Source of the DNA: a bacterium
GTDB lineage: Bacteria > UBP15 > UBA6099
Assembly (NCBI GenBank): GCA_029573925.1
Contig: JAKQBV010000324.1
Span: 1 to 10,921 of the forward strand
DNA: 10,921 nt
Direction of reading: 5' to 3'
Positions 1-6,241 of this stretch are shown piece after piece. Both the position numbers and the translations under genes were made by a program. The notes under the pieces were generated by a model. The model had not been told where the DNA came from and made no database searches. It saw only the letters and a program-made list of their open reading frames with translations. The number at the start of each line of letters is the position of its first letter. Position 1 is the first letter of the stretch.

Positions 1-1
1 G

Positions 2-1282
2 CTTGTTATCGGCGGAGGGCCTTCCGGGATGACCGCCGCGCTGGCTATTGCCGATCAGGGTTTTGAAGTGTTCCTTGTGGAAAAAGAGAGCGCCCTCGGC
101 GGAAACCTCATAAACAATATTCATTACACGGTGGAAGGCTCTGATGTTCAGAATCTGCTGATAGACTTGACCACCAAGGTGGAGACTCATCCGAAAATCA
201 AGGTCTTCAAAAACTGTTCGATCAAGGAAGTCACAGGGCATGTTGGGTGCTACTCGACGACATTGACGACGAAAAAAACGAAAGCCCAAGAGGCGCAGAC
301 GATTGTCGTGGAACACGGCGTTTGCATAGTGGCGTCGGGCGGAAACGAGTTCAAGCCCGACTTGCCGTTCTGGGACGACAAGCGCGTTATGACTCAATCG
401 GAACTGGGCCGCGCGCTGTACACCGGAGACAAAAGAATCACGGAAGCGAAGAATATCGTAATAGTTCAGTGCGTCGATCAGCGGAACGAAAACAGAAAAT
501 ATTGCAGCAAGATATGCTGCAGCCAAGCGGTGAAGAACTCGATAAAGATTAAGGACGATAACCCCGAAGCCAACGTGTACGTGCTGTACAGGGACATAAG
601 GACCTACGGATTCAAAGAGTTGAACTATCAGGCGGCCAGAGACAGGGGAGTCGTATTCATAAGATTTAAAGACGGAGACGACCCCGTTATAAGCAAGGAA
701 GGCGCGGCGTTAAGAGTCAGCGTAAACGATGACGTTTTGAAGAAGGAACTTGTCTTCGAGCCTGACGCGCTTGTGTTGAGCGTGCCTGTGGTTCCGTCCG
801 ACACCAACGGAAGGCTGTCCGAGTTGTTCAAGATACCCGCGGACGCGGATGGATTCTTCTGCGAGGCGCACGCGAAACTGAGGCCGGTGGATTTCGCGAG
901 CGAAGGGCTATACCTGTGCGGCGTGGCGCATTCCCCGAAACCGTTGGAGGAAAACATACAGCAGGCGAGAGCGGCGGCCGGCAGGGCGATGATAATTCTC
1001 TGCAAGGACTATCTGGAAAGAGAAGGCATGGTCGCCCAAGTGAAAGAAGAGCTTTGCGCGGCGTGCCTTACCTGCGTGCGGGTATGCCCGTACAATGTGC
1101 CGATTATCAACGAACGAAACCGCGCGCAGATTAGCGGAGTCGAGTGTCAGGGTTGCGGGTGCTGCGCGGCGGCTTGTCCCGCTAAGGCCATTCAGGTGGA
1201 GCAGTTCAGAGACGACCAGATTATTTTGCAGGAAACGGCGATTATCTCTAAGGCTCTTCAAAGAGAGCTAGCGATGAAATAA
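2..1282 (+). CDS. hdrA: HdrA-like flavin/iron-sulfur subunit (5' partial)
   Basis: HdrA is the FAD- and iron-sulfur-containing electron-distributing subunit of heterodisulfide reductase-type complexes, cytosolic. The reading frame is open from base 2, so the true start lies upstream; 426 residues are visible. They begin inside the FAD-binding Rossmann motif GGGPSG (visible residues 4-9), followed by the EKESALGGN segment typical of HdrA. A mid-protein cysteine set, with QC at about 157, YC at 168 and ICC at 172-173, matches the HdrA-specific cluster insert. Two ferredoxin-type C-x2-C-x2-C-x3-CP motifs close the protein (cysteines 352, 355, 358, 362 and 382, 385, 388, 392). Family members usually have roughly 650 residues, so about a third is missing. 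It is followed by mvhD, metV and metF, which points to a role in feeding electrons to methylene-THF reductase rather than to a methanogen heterodisulfide. The actual electron donor is not visible here. Confidence 0.93.
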   Translation, partial: LVIGGGPSGMTAALAIADQGFEVFLVEKESALGGNLINNIHYTVEGSDVQNLLIDLTTKVETHPKIKVFKNCSIKEVTGHVGCYSTTLTTKKTKAQEAQTIVVEHGVCIVASGGNEFKPDLPFWDDKRVMTQSELGRALYTGDKRITEAKNIVIVQCVDQRNENRKYCSKICCSQAVKNSIKIKDDNPEANVYVLYRDIRTYGFKELNYQAARDRGVVFIRFKDGDDPVISKEGAALRVSVNDDVLKKELVFEPDALVLSVPVVPSDTNGRLSELFKIPADADGFFCEAHAKLRPVDFASEGLYLCGVAHSPKPLEENIQQARAAAGRAMIILCKDYLEREGMVAQVKEELCAACLTCVRVCPYNVPIINERNRAQISGVECQGCGCCAAACPAKAIQVEQFRDDQIILQETAIISKALQRELAMK

Positions 1283-1346
1283 AAAGTTTTAATGACGGAG
1301 GCGAAGGCGAGGCCTTAGTTCTCCGGGAAAAGAAAGGCGCGCAAAC

Positions 1347-1832
1347 ATGGCTGAAAGAGCCGATTTGATGAGCACGGTTCCGGACCCCGATCCTTTGATG
1401 GAGAAAGAGCCGGTTCCGGGTTTCGAACCTTTGATAGTGACAATCGCCTGCCATTATTGTTCGTACGCGGCGGCTGATTTGGCCGGCTCGATGAGGCTTC
1501 AATATCCGCACAACATCAGGATTATCCGGACGCCATGCACGGGCAAGGTTGACGTTCTTTACATCCTCAAGGCGTTCGAAGAGGGAGCGGACGGCGTGTA
1601 CGTGGCCGGATGCGAAGAGGGGGGATGTCATTTCGACATAGGCAATCTGTACGCAAAACAGAGAATATATTACGCGAAAAAGCTCATCCAGCAGGTGGGG
1701 CTTGAGCCGGAACGCGTCGAGATGTTCAATATAGCAGCTTCCGCAGGGCCGCGTTTCGCGGAGGTGGCCGCGCTGATGACCGAAAGGGTCAAAAGACTCG
1801 GGCCGTCTCCCATAAATATAAAGAGAATATAA
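1347..1832 (+). CDS. mvhD: MvhD-like [2Fe-2S] electron-transfer subunit
   Basis: MvhD/FrhD-type proteins carry one [2Fe-2S] cluster and pass electrons from a hydrogenase, formate dehydrogenase or NADH-oxidising module to HdrA. The 161-residue protein shows the family core: ACHYCSYAAADLAG near residues 34-47, RLQYP at 50-54, a TPC motif at 62-64, then ADGVYVAGC to Cys89 and GGC to Cys94. Its five cysteines are 35, 38, 64, 89 and 94. Residues 1-25 are an acidic, proline-containing extension before the domain. The start at 1347 has AGAAAGG (1331-1337) nine bases upstream; a second ATG at codon 8 cannot be excluded. It is 64 bases after hdrA and 58 before metV, with no convincing terminator on either side, so one transcript is likely. 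No hydrogenase subunit lies in the window, so the donor that docks on this protein is unknown. Confidence 0.92.
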   Translation: MAERADLMSTVPDPDPLMEKEPVPGFEPLIVTIACHYCSYAAADLAGSMRLQYPHNIRIIRTPCTGKVDVLYILKAFEEGADGVYVAGCEEGGCHFDIGNLYAKQRIYYAKKLIQQVGLEPERVEMFNIAASAGPRFAEVAALMTERVKRLGPSPINIKRI

Positions 1833-1890
1833 AAACGCTGAAAACTCAAGGCGCTCTGGAGAGGGCGTCTAAAATTCGCGGGGTGCGCAG

Positions 1891-2577
1891 ATGATTATTG
1901 CAGAACAGAAGCCGTTGGAAGAAATCCGCGAAATGCTCGGGGACGCCAAGAAGGTCATGGTCCTCGGTTGCGGAGCCTGCGTGACGATTTGTTTCGCGGG
2001 CGGTTCCAAGGAAGTCGGGATACTGTCATCCCAGCTTCGCATAGCGGCGAAAAAGGACGGCAAGGAGCTTGAGGTGATCGAAGACACCATCGAGCGGCAG
2101 TGCGAAAACGAATTCTTCGAATCGGTAAAGGACAAGATGAAGGAAGCGGACGTCGTTTTGTCCATCGCCTGCGGAGTAGGAGTGCAGACGATAGCCGAGT
2201 TGTTCCCGGACATATTAGTTCTTCCGGGGCTGAACACGACCTCCTTCGGAAGGCCGAAGGAACCCGGCGTTTTTGCGGAGTACTGCGGAGGGTGCGGGGA
2301 CTGCATTCTGGATTTGACGGGGGGCATCTGCCCGATCGCCCGCTGCTCGAAGAGCCTGCTGAACGGGCCTTGCGGCGGATCCGAGAACGGCATGTGCGAA
2401 GTAGACCCAAAGACGATTCAGTGCGCGTGGCATCTGATCTTCGAGAAACTCGAAAAGATGGGAAGACTCGATCAGATTGAAAAAATCAACCCGCCCAAAG
2501 ACTGGTCAAACAGCATGTCGGGCGGAGTCCGCAACATAGTGAGGGAGGATCTCCTTGAAGTCAAACTCGAATCTTGA
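1891..2577 (+). CDS. metV: Methylene-THF reductase partner subunit MetV
   Basis: MetV is the cysteine-rich partner of acetogen-type methylene-tetrahydrofolate reductase (the MTHFR C-terminal domain family). It is thought to link MetF to iron-sulfur electron carriers. The 228-residue product has 13 cysteines. The first group is GCGACVTIC (26-34). The diagnostic cluster is YCGGCGDC (131-138), then ICPIARC (146-152), NGPCGG (158-163) and GMCEV (167-171). The middle region (about 85-120), ending in LPGLNTTSFG, is also family-typical. Length is normal for the family. The ribosome-binding site is weak (GGGG at about 1880-1883). The gene's 3' end overlaps metF by 23 bases, so the two proteins are probably made by coupled translation and form one enzyme. 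Its position between mvhD and metF supports an HdrA-MvhD-MetVF assembly. Identification is from motif recognition and context. Confidence 0.92.
   Translation: MIIAEQKPLEEIREMLGDAKKVMVLGCGACVTICFAGGSKEVGILSSQLRIAAKKDGKELEVIEDTIERQCENEFFESVKDKMKEADVVLSIACGVGVQTIAELFPDILVLPGLNTTSFGRPKEPGVFAEYCGGCGDCILDLTGGICPIARCSKSLLNGPCGGSENGMCEVDPKTIQCAWHLIFEKLEKMGRLDQIEKINPPKDWSNSMSGGVRNIVREDLLEVKLES
2543..2549 (+). promoter_or_regulatory. Shine-Dalgarno site of metF, inside metV
   Basis: GGGAGGA lies five bases before the TTG at 2555. An in-frame TGA at 2540-2542 closes the metF frame just upstream, and no ATG or GTG lies between that stop and 2555. This site therefore fixes TTG as the metF start. Confidence 0.85.
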
Positions 2578-3481
2578 AAAAGTATTTGCGTCGGGACAGT
2601 TGGCGGTCACAGGCGAACTCGGCCCGCCGAAGGGCACGAACATAAAAGTCATCGAGGAGAAGGCGAAACACCTGAAGGGGATGGTAGACGCCGTCAACCT
2701 CACGGACAACCAGACGGCTATAGTCAGGTTGTCGAGCATCGCGTCGGCAAAAATCCTGCTGGACATCGGCCTCGAGCCGGTGATGCAGATGGTGTGCAGG
2801 GACAGAAACCGGCTGGCTATGCAGAGCGACCTTTTCGGAGCCGTCGCGCTCGGCGTCCGCAACATGCTGTGTCTTTCCGGAGATCATCAGGTGTTCGGCA
2901 ATCACCCGCAGGCGAAGAACGTTTACGACATCGACAGCGTGCAGATGATAAACATGCTGAAAACCATGCGAGACGAAGGCAAATTGCTGAGCGGCGACGA
3001 GATAGACGGCGAGTTTAAGATGTTTATCGGGGCGGCGGAGAATCCGTTCGGCGACCCGTTCGCGTCGAGAGTGCCGAGGCTGGCGAAAAAGATCGCCGCC
3101 GGAGTGGATTTTATTCAAACCCAGTGCATCTACGACATGGAGCGTTTCAAGAAATGGATGGAGGGAGCGCGGGCGCGCGGCCTCCATGAGAAATGCTTCA
3201 TCATGGCGGGCGTCACACCTCTGAAATCAGCCGGGATGGCCAACTACATGAACAACAAGGTCTCCGGCATCAGCATCCCTGAGGATATCATCAAGAGGAT
3301 GAAAGGCGTCCCGAAGGAGCAGCAGGCCGAAGAAGGCATCAAGATAATGGTCGAACAGATAGATGAACTGCGGAAGGTGGAGGGAATAAAAGGCATCCAC
3401 CTGATGGCGATAGAATGGGAGCACAGAGTGCCCGAGTTGGTGGAGCGGGCGGGGCTGCTGCCGAGACCGAAGTTCGACTGA
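2555..3481 (+). CDS. metF: 5,10-methylenetetrahydrofolate reductase MetF
   Basis: MetF reduces methylene-THF to methyl-THF, the last step of the methyl branch of the Wood-Ljungdahl pathway, in the cytosol with bound flavin. The 308-residue protein has the expected TIM-barrel motifs: TGELGPPKG (19-27, with Glu21 in the position of the family's catalytic acid), QMVCRDRNR (78-86), LCLSGDHQ (105-112) and DFIQTQCIYD (185-194). Its length fits the catalytic domain alone, without a C-terminal regulatory domain or an RnfC-like extension. Translation starts at TTG, because a stop codon lies five codons upstream in frame. The start overlaps metV by 23 bases, and a strong Shine-Dalgarno sits inside metV. 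Pairing with MetV, HdrA and MvhD suggests reduction driven by a multi-subunit electron-transfer complex rather than by NAD(P)H directly. That coupling is inferred from gene order and not visible in MetF itself. Confidence 0.95.
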   Translation: MKSNSNLEKVFASGQLAVTGELGPPKGTNIKVIEEKAKHLKGMVDAVNLTDNQTAIVRLSSIASAKILLDIGLEPVMQMVCRDRNRLAMQSDLFGAVALGVRNMLCLSGDHQVFGNHPQAKNVYDIDSVQMINMLKTMRDEGKLLSGDEIDGEFKMFIGAAENPFGDPFASRVPRLAKKIAAGVDFIQTQCIYDMERFKKWMEGARARGLHEKCFIMAGVTPLKSAGMANYMNNKVSGISIPEDIIKRMKGVPKEQQAEEGIKIMVEQIDELRKVEGIKGIHLMAIEWEHRVPELVERAGLLPRPKFD

Positions 3482-3504
3482 ACCTGCTGTGCGCGGGCGG
3501 CCTC

Positions 3505-3533
3505 TTGACAAGGGCCGAAAGAACGGATAGATT
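3505..3533 (+). promoter_or_regulatory. Probable sigma-70-type promoter for pabA-pabB-folE-fhs
   Basis: A perfect -35 box TTGACA (3505-3510) is followed after 17 bases by TAGATT (3528-3533), which matches four of six consensus -10 positions. It lies in the only sizeable intergenic gap of the first half of the window, downstream of the metF stop. The predicted transcription start is near 3540, immediately before the hairpin at 3542-3569. No operator could be identified. Confidence 0.65.
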
Positions 3534-3541
3534 ACATGGAA

Positions 3542-3581
3542 GCGGGGCGCGCGAAGGCGCGCGCCCCGCCGTTCTAATTTT
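3542..3581 (+). terminator. Strong G+C hairpin: metF terminator and/or pabA 5' leader
   Basis: Bases 3542-3552 and 3559-3569 are perfectly complementary (11 base pairs, nearly all G-C). One further G-C pair can close a four-base loop. The following tract TTCTAATTTT (3572-3581) is T-rich but interrupted, so as an intrinsic terminator it is weaker than the one at 8025-8072. The tract runs directly into the pabA ATG. Because the probable promoter starts transcription near 3540, the same hairpin would be the extreme 5' end of the pabA message, where it could protect the RNA or affect translation. Termination of read-through from metF and a leader function are both possible. Confidence 0.6.
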
Positions 3582-4181
3582 ATGAATATTGTTTTTATCG
3601 ACAATTACGACTCGTTCACGTTCAATCTGTTCCAGTATTTCGGCGAACAGGGAGCGGAAATGAGCGTGTTCAGAAACGACGCCGTCTCGACCGCGGAAAT
3701 AGCCGGGATGAGGCCTGACGCGATTGTGATATCGCCGGGGCCGGGGACGCCGGACGACGCGGGCGTCTCTCGCGCGGTCATCAGGGAACTGGGCCGCGAC
3801 ATCCCAATTCTCGGAGTGTGTCTGGGCATGCAGTGCGTGGCCGATGTTTTCGGCGGCCGCGTGAAGCGCGCTGAAAAGGTCATGCACGGGAAAACCTCGC
3901 TTGTTCATCACGACGGCTCAGGAATCTTCGAAGGGCTTCCCAACCCGGTCGTCTGCGCCCGTTATCATTCTCTGATTGTCGACGCGTTGCCGGATTGTCT
4001 GCGGATAACGGCATGGACTGAGGATGGAGTCGCGATGGGAATAAGACACAATGAGTCGCCAATTTGGGGCGTTCAGTTCCATCCCGAATCTTTTCTGACG
4101 GAAAAAGGCAAAAGCATGATAAGAAACTTCATGCTGATGGCGGAAAGGCATAAAAGGAATGTTTCAGTCCGGGGCGCGTGA
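3582..4181 (+). CDS. pabA: Glutamine amidotransferase of aminodeoxychorismate synthase (PabA/TrpG family)
   Basis: This class I glutamine amidotransferase releases ammonia from glutamine and passes it to PabB to make 4-amino-4-deoxychorismate, the precursor of the p-aminobenzoate part of folate. The 199-residue protein starts with the standard family N-terminus (IDNYDSFTFN, residues 6-15). It has the oxyanion-region motif SPGPGTP (51-57), the nucleophile in GVCLGMQ (Cys80) and the catalytic His167-Pro-Glu169 in GVQFHPES. Family homology fixes the ATG at 3582, yet no Shine-Dalgarno is visible; the preceding bases are TTCTAATTTT after a strong hairpin. The gene overlaps pabB by 23 bases, indicating coupled translation. 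Sequence alone cannot separate PabA from TrpG, and many bacteria share one protein for both roles. The adjacent PabB and folE favour a folate role. Confidence 0.92.
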   Translation: MNIVFIDNYDSFTFNLFQYFGEQGAEMSVFRNDAVSTAEIAGMRPDAIVISPGPGTPDDAGVSRAVIRELGRDIPILGVCLGMQCVADVFGGRVKRAEKVMHGKTSLVHHDGSGIFEGLPNPVVCARYHSLIVDALPDCLRITAWTEDGVAMGIRHNESPIWGVQFHPESFLTEKGKSMIRNFMLMAERHKRNVSVRGA

Positions 4182-5613
4182 GCCGCTCATCAGGGAAATA
4201 GAACTGCCGGCGTCTTTCGAGGAATGTTACGGACGCATCGGTTCGCGGGCTCCTTACTCCGCGTTGTTGAGCGGCGGATCGGACTATTCGTTCGGCAGAT
4301 TCTCATACATCGGCTGCGACCCCTATCTGGTTTTCAGGAGTTCAGGCTCTCACCAAACAATCGAACTACCGGACAGGGTGGAGTACGCGAGCGGGGACCC
4401 GTTCGACACGCTGAAGAAAATTATCGAAGGCTGCGAAATTAGAAGCGACTGGAACGAGGCTCCGTTTTACGCTGGAGGAATAGGGGCGTTCGGGTTCGAC
4501 CTCGGACAGTTCATCGAGCGCCTGCCGCGCCGCGCGGCGGTCAATCTGCCTCTTCCCGATTTGGTTTTTGCCGTTTACAGGACAATCCTTATATACGATC
4601 GGCTCTCCGGAAGGACACATCTTTCGTCGGTGGAATACTCTGCGGAGGGCGGCGGCGCTGGCGCGGCGGAGAAATGCGCCGACAGGGCAAGAAGATGGAT
4701 GGAAGAGCCTGTCGTCGAGGTTCCCGCGCCTTCCATCGCAAAAACCCGCGCGCCGGTTTCCAATTTTTCAAGAGAACAATACTTACGGGCGGTGGAAAAG
4801 GCGCTGGAGCACATCCGCGCGGGGGACATTTATCAGGTGAACCTTTCCCAACAGTTCCGCGCCGGATTGTCCTCTTCGCCGCAAGCCTATTTCAAAAAAT
4901 TGAGAGATATCAACCCAGCTCCGTTCGGCGCGTATCTCGATTACGGGGATTTCAAGATAATCAGCTCGTCGCCGGAGAGATTTCTGAAGAAGAGCGGACG
5001 GCAAGTTGAGACGCGCCCGATTAAGGGGACGCGTCCGCGAGACGCGGACGCCAAAGGCGACGCCGCGCTCGCCAGCGAGTTGATCCTCAGCGAAAAGGAC
5101 AACGCGGAACTTGCCATGATAGTGGACCTTGAGAGGAACGACCTCGGCAGGGTGTGCGAGTTCGGCTCCGTGGCGGTTACAGAGGAAAAAACGCTCGAAT
5201 CATACGCCACGGTGCATCATCTTGTGGCCACTGTGAAAGGGACGTTGAGGGATGGCTGCGGGCCGGTGGAGTTATTGAGGGCGGCATTCCCCGGAGGCTC
5301 GATAACCGGATGCCCGAAGATACGCTCAATCGAGATAATCGACGAGCTTGAGCCGACTAGGCGCGGTTTTTACACAGGCTCGATAGGCTGGATCGGTTTC
5401 AACGGGGACATGGACACGAACATCGTCATAAGAACTCTAGTGGCGAAAGGCGGAGAAGTGTGGTTTAATGTTGGGGGCGGAATCGTGGCGGATTCAGACC
5501 CGGCGGCGGAGTATCAGGAGACTCTGGACAAGGGGAGGGCGCTTGTGGAGGCTCTAGCCGCAGGGGACGGTTCCCGCTATTCTTCGGCAACAAAACGCGC
5601 GCGCGCGGAATAA
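4159..5613 (+). CDS. pabB: Aminodeoxychorismate synthase component I (PabB)
   Basis: PabB aminates chorismate with ammonia supplied by PabA, giving 4-amino-4-deoxychorismate for p-aminobenzoate and folate synthesis. The 484-residue protein has the TrpE-type N-terminal domain (about 1-150) and the chorismate-binding domain (about 200-465). In that domain, RAGDIYQVNLSQ lies at 220-231, SSSPERF at 269-275 and AFPGGSITGCPK at 376-387. The key discriminator is PIKGT at 287-291. The lysine (Lys289) marks PabB, whereas anthranilate synthase TrpE has alanine there (PIAGT). There is no fused aminodeoxychorismate lyase domain, and no pabC gene is in the window. The ATG at 4159 lies within pabA; an in-frame stop at 4135-4137 leaves it as the first usable start, with GAAAGG (4143-4148) ten bases before. 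folE follows after 17 bases. Confidence 0.93.
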   Translation: MFQSGAREPLIREIELPASFEECYGRIGSRAPYSALLSGGSDYSFGRFSYIGCDPYLVFRSSGSHQTIELPDRVEYASGDPFDTLKKIIEGCEIRSDWNEAPFYAGGIGAFGFDLGQFIERLPRRAAVNLPLPDLVFAVYRTILIYDRLSGRTHLSSVEYSAEGGGAGAAEKCADRARRWMEEPVVEVPAPSIAKTRAPVSNFSREQYLRAVEKALEHIRAGDIYQVNLSQQFRAGLSSSPQAYFKKLRDINPAPFGAYLDYGDFKIISSSPERFLKKSGRQVETRPIKGTRPRDADAKGDAALASELILSEKDNAELAMIVDLERNDLGRVCEFGSVAVTEEKTLESYATVHHLVATVKGTLRDGCGPVELLRAAFPGGSITGCPKIRSIEIIDELEPTRRGFYTGSIGWIGFNGDMDTNIVIRTLVAKGGEVWFNVGGGIVADSDPAAEYQETLDKGRALVEALAAGDGSRYSSATKRARAE

Positions 5614-5630
5614 ACACGGGACAGGCGGAA

Positions 5631-6203
5631 ATGGACAAGAAAAACAAAAAGAAAATCGAAAAAGCGGTAAGGGACATACTTGAGGCTATCGGAGAAGACC
5701 CGGACAGAGGAGAACTTGTTGAAACCCCGGCCCGCGTCGCCGCGATGTATGAGGAAATTTTCGCCGGCATGAACTGCGATCCCAAAGAGGTTCTGAAAGT
5801 ATTGCCCGACGGGGCTTTCGATGAGATAATTATGGTCAGGGATATCCCGATTTACTCGATGTGCGAACACCATATGCTGCCATTTTTCGGGAAAGCGCAT
5901 ATCGCATACATACCGTCTGACGGAAGGATAACAGGTCTCAGCAAACTGGTTAGAGTAACGCATATGTACTCGAGAAGGCTTCAGCTTCAGGAAAGGCTGA
6001 CCAACCAGATAGCGACGGCCATAAACGACATACTTCAACCCAAGGGGGTGATGGTTGTAATTGAAGCGGAACATCTGTGCATGGCGATGAGGGGCGTCAG
6101 GGAGGCGGGGACGATGACGGTGACGTCGTCCGTCAAAGGCGCGTTTAGAACTCATCAGAAGACTAGAATGGAAACGCTCGCGTTGCTGCGGGACAAAAAA
6201 TGA
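5631..6203 (+). CDS. folE: GTP cyclohydrolase I
   Basis: FolE converts GTP to 7,8-dihydroneopterin triphosphate, the committed step for the pterin half of tetrahydrofolate. It is normally a cytosolic homodecamer. The 190-residue protein has the zinc and catalytic motif MCEHHMLPF (77-85; Cys78 and His81 as zinc ligands, His80 catalytic), FFGKAHIAYIP (85-95), GLSKLVR (102-108) and the second zinc site EHLCMAMRG (147-155, with Cys150). The N-terminus is lysine-rich and short. This is the classical zinc FolE (type IA), not the unrelated FolE2 or archaeal MptA. GGCGGA (5624-5629) lies just before the start. It sits 17 bases after pabB, and its stop abuts the leader of fhs, so all four genes appear to share a transcript. 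Placing it with pabAB and fhs ties cofactor supply to the carbon-fixing pathway that consumes it. Confidence 0.97.
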   Translation: MDKKNKKKIEKAVRDILEAIGEDPDRGELVETPARVAAMYEEIFAGMNCDPKEVLKVLPDGAFDEIIMVRDIPIYSMCEHHMLPFFGKAHIAYIPSDGRITGLSKLVRVTHMYSRRLQLQERLTNQIATAINDILQPKGVMVVIEAEHLCMAMRGVREAGTMTVTSSVKGAFRTHQKTRMETLALLRDKK

Positions 6204-6226
6204 TTAATAAAATTATTAAAAATAAT
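6204..6226 (+). other. A+T-rich dyad between folE stop and fhs ribosome-binding site
   Basis: In a G+C-rich setting, the bases just after the folE stop are almost pure A+T. They contain two overlapping inverted repeats: TTAATA (6204-6209) with TATTAA (6214-6219), and ATTATT (6212-6217) with AATAAT (6221-6226). The two stems share bases and cannot form together. The pairing is weak, so the simplest role is keeping the fhs ribosome-binding region unstructured. Confidence 0.5.
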
Positions 6227-6231
6227 CAACC

Positions 6232-6236
6232 GGAGG
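6232..6236 (+). promoter_or_regulatory. Shine-Dalgarno site choosing the fhs start at 6242
   Basis: GGAGG five bases before the ATG at 6242 is the strongest ribosome site in this gap. It supports 6242 over the earlier in-frame ATG at 6200, which overlaps the folE stop and has no comparable site. Confidence 0.85.
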
Positions 6237-6241
6237 GTGAA

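Noticed and set aside
1304..1316. Hairpin AAGGC-GAG-GCCTT between hdrA and mvhD as a terminator
   Set aside because: The stem is only five base pairs with a three-base loop and no T tract follows, so hdrA and mvhD are treated as co-transcribed.
3534..3581. Tetrahydrofolate riboswitch upstream of pabA
   Set aside because: The predicted leader is only about 40 bases, mostly one simple hairpin, too short and simple for the known THF riboswitch folds.
4159..5613. Anthranilate synthase (trpE) as the identity of pabB
   Set aside because: The chorismate-site motif is PIKGT, with the lysine typical of PabB, not PIAGT, and the neighbours are folate genes rather than trp genes.
6200..6241. Earlier ATG for fhs, overlapping the folE stop
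   Set aside because: It would add 14 residues unlike the family and has no good ribosome site, while 6242 has GGAGG five bases upstream.
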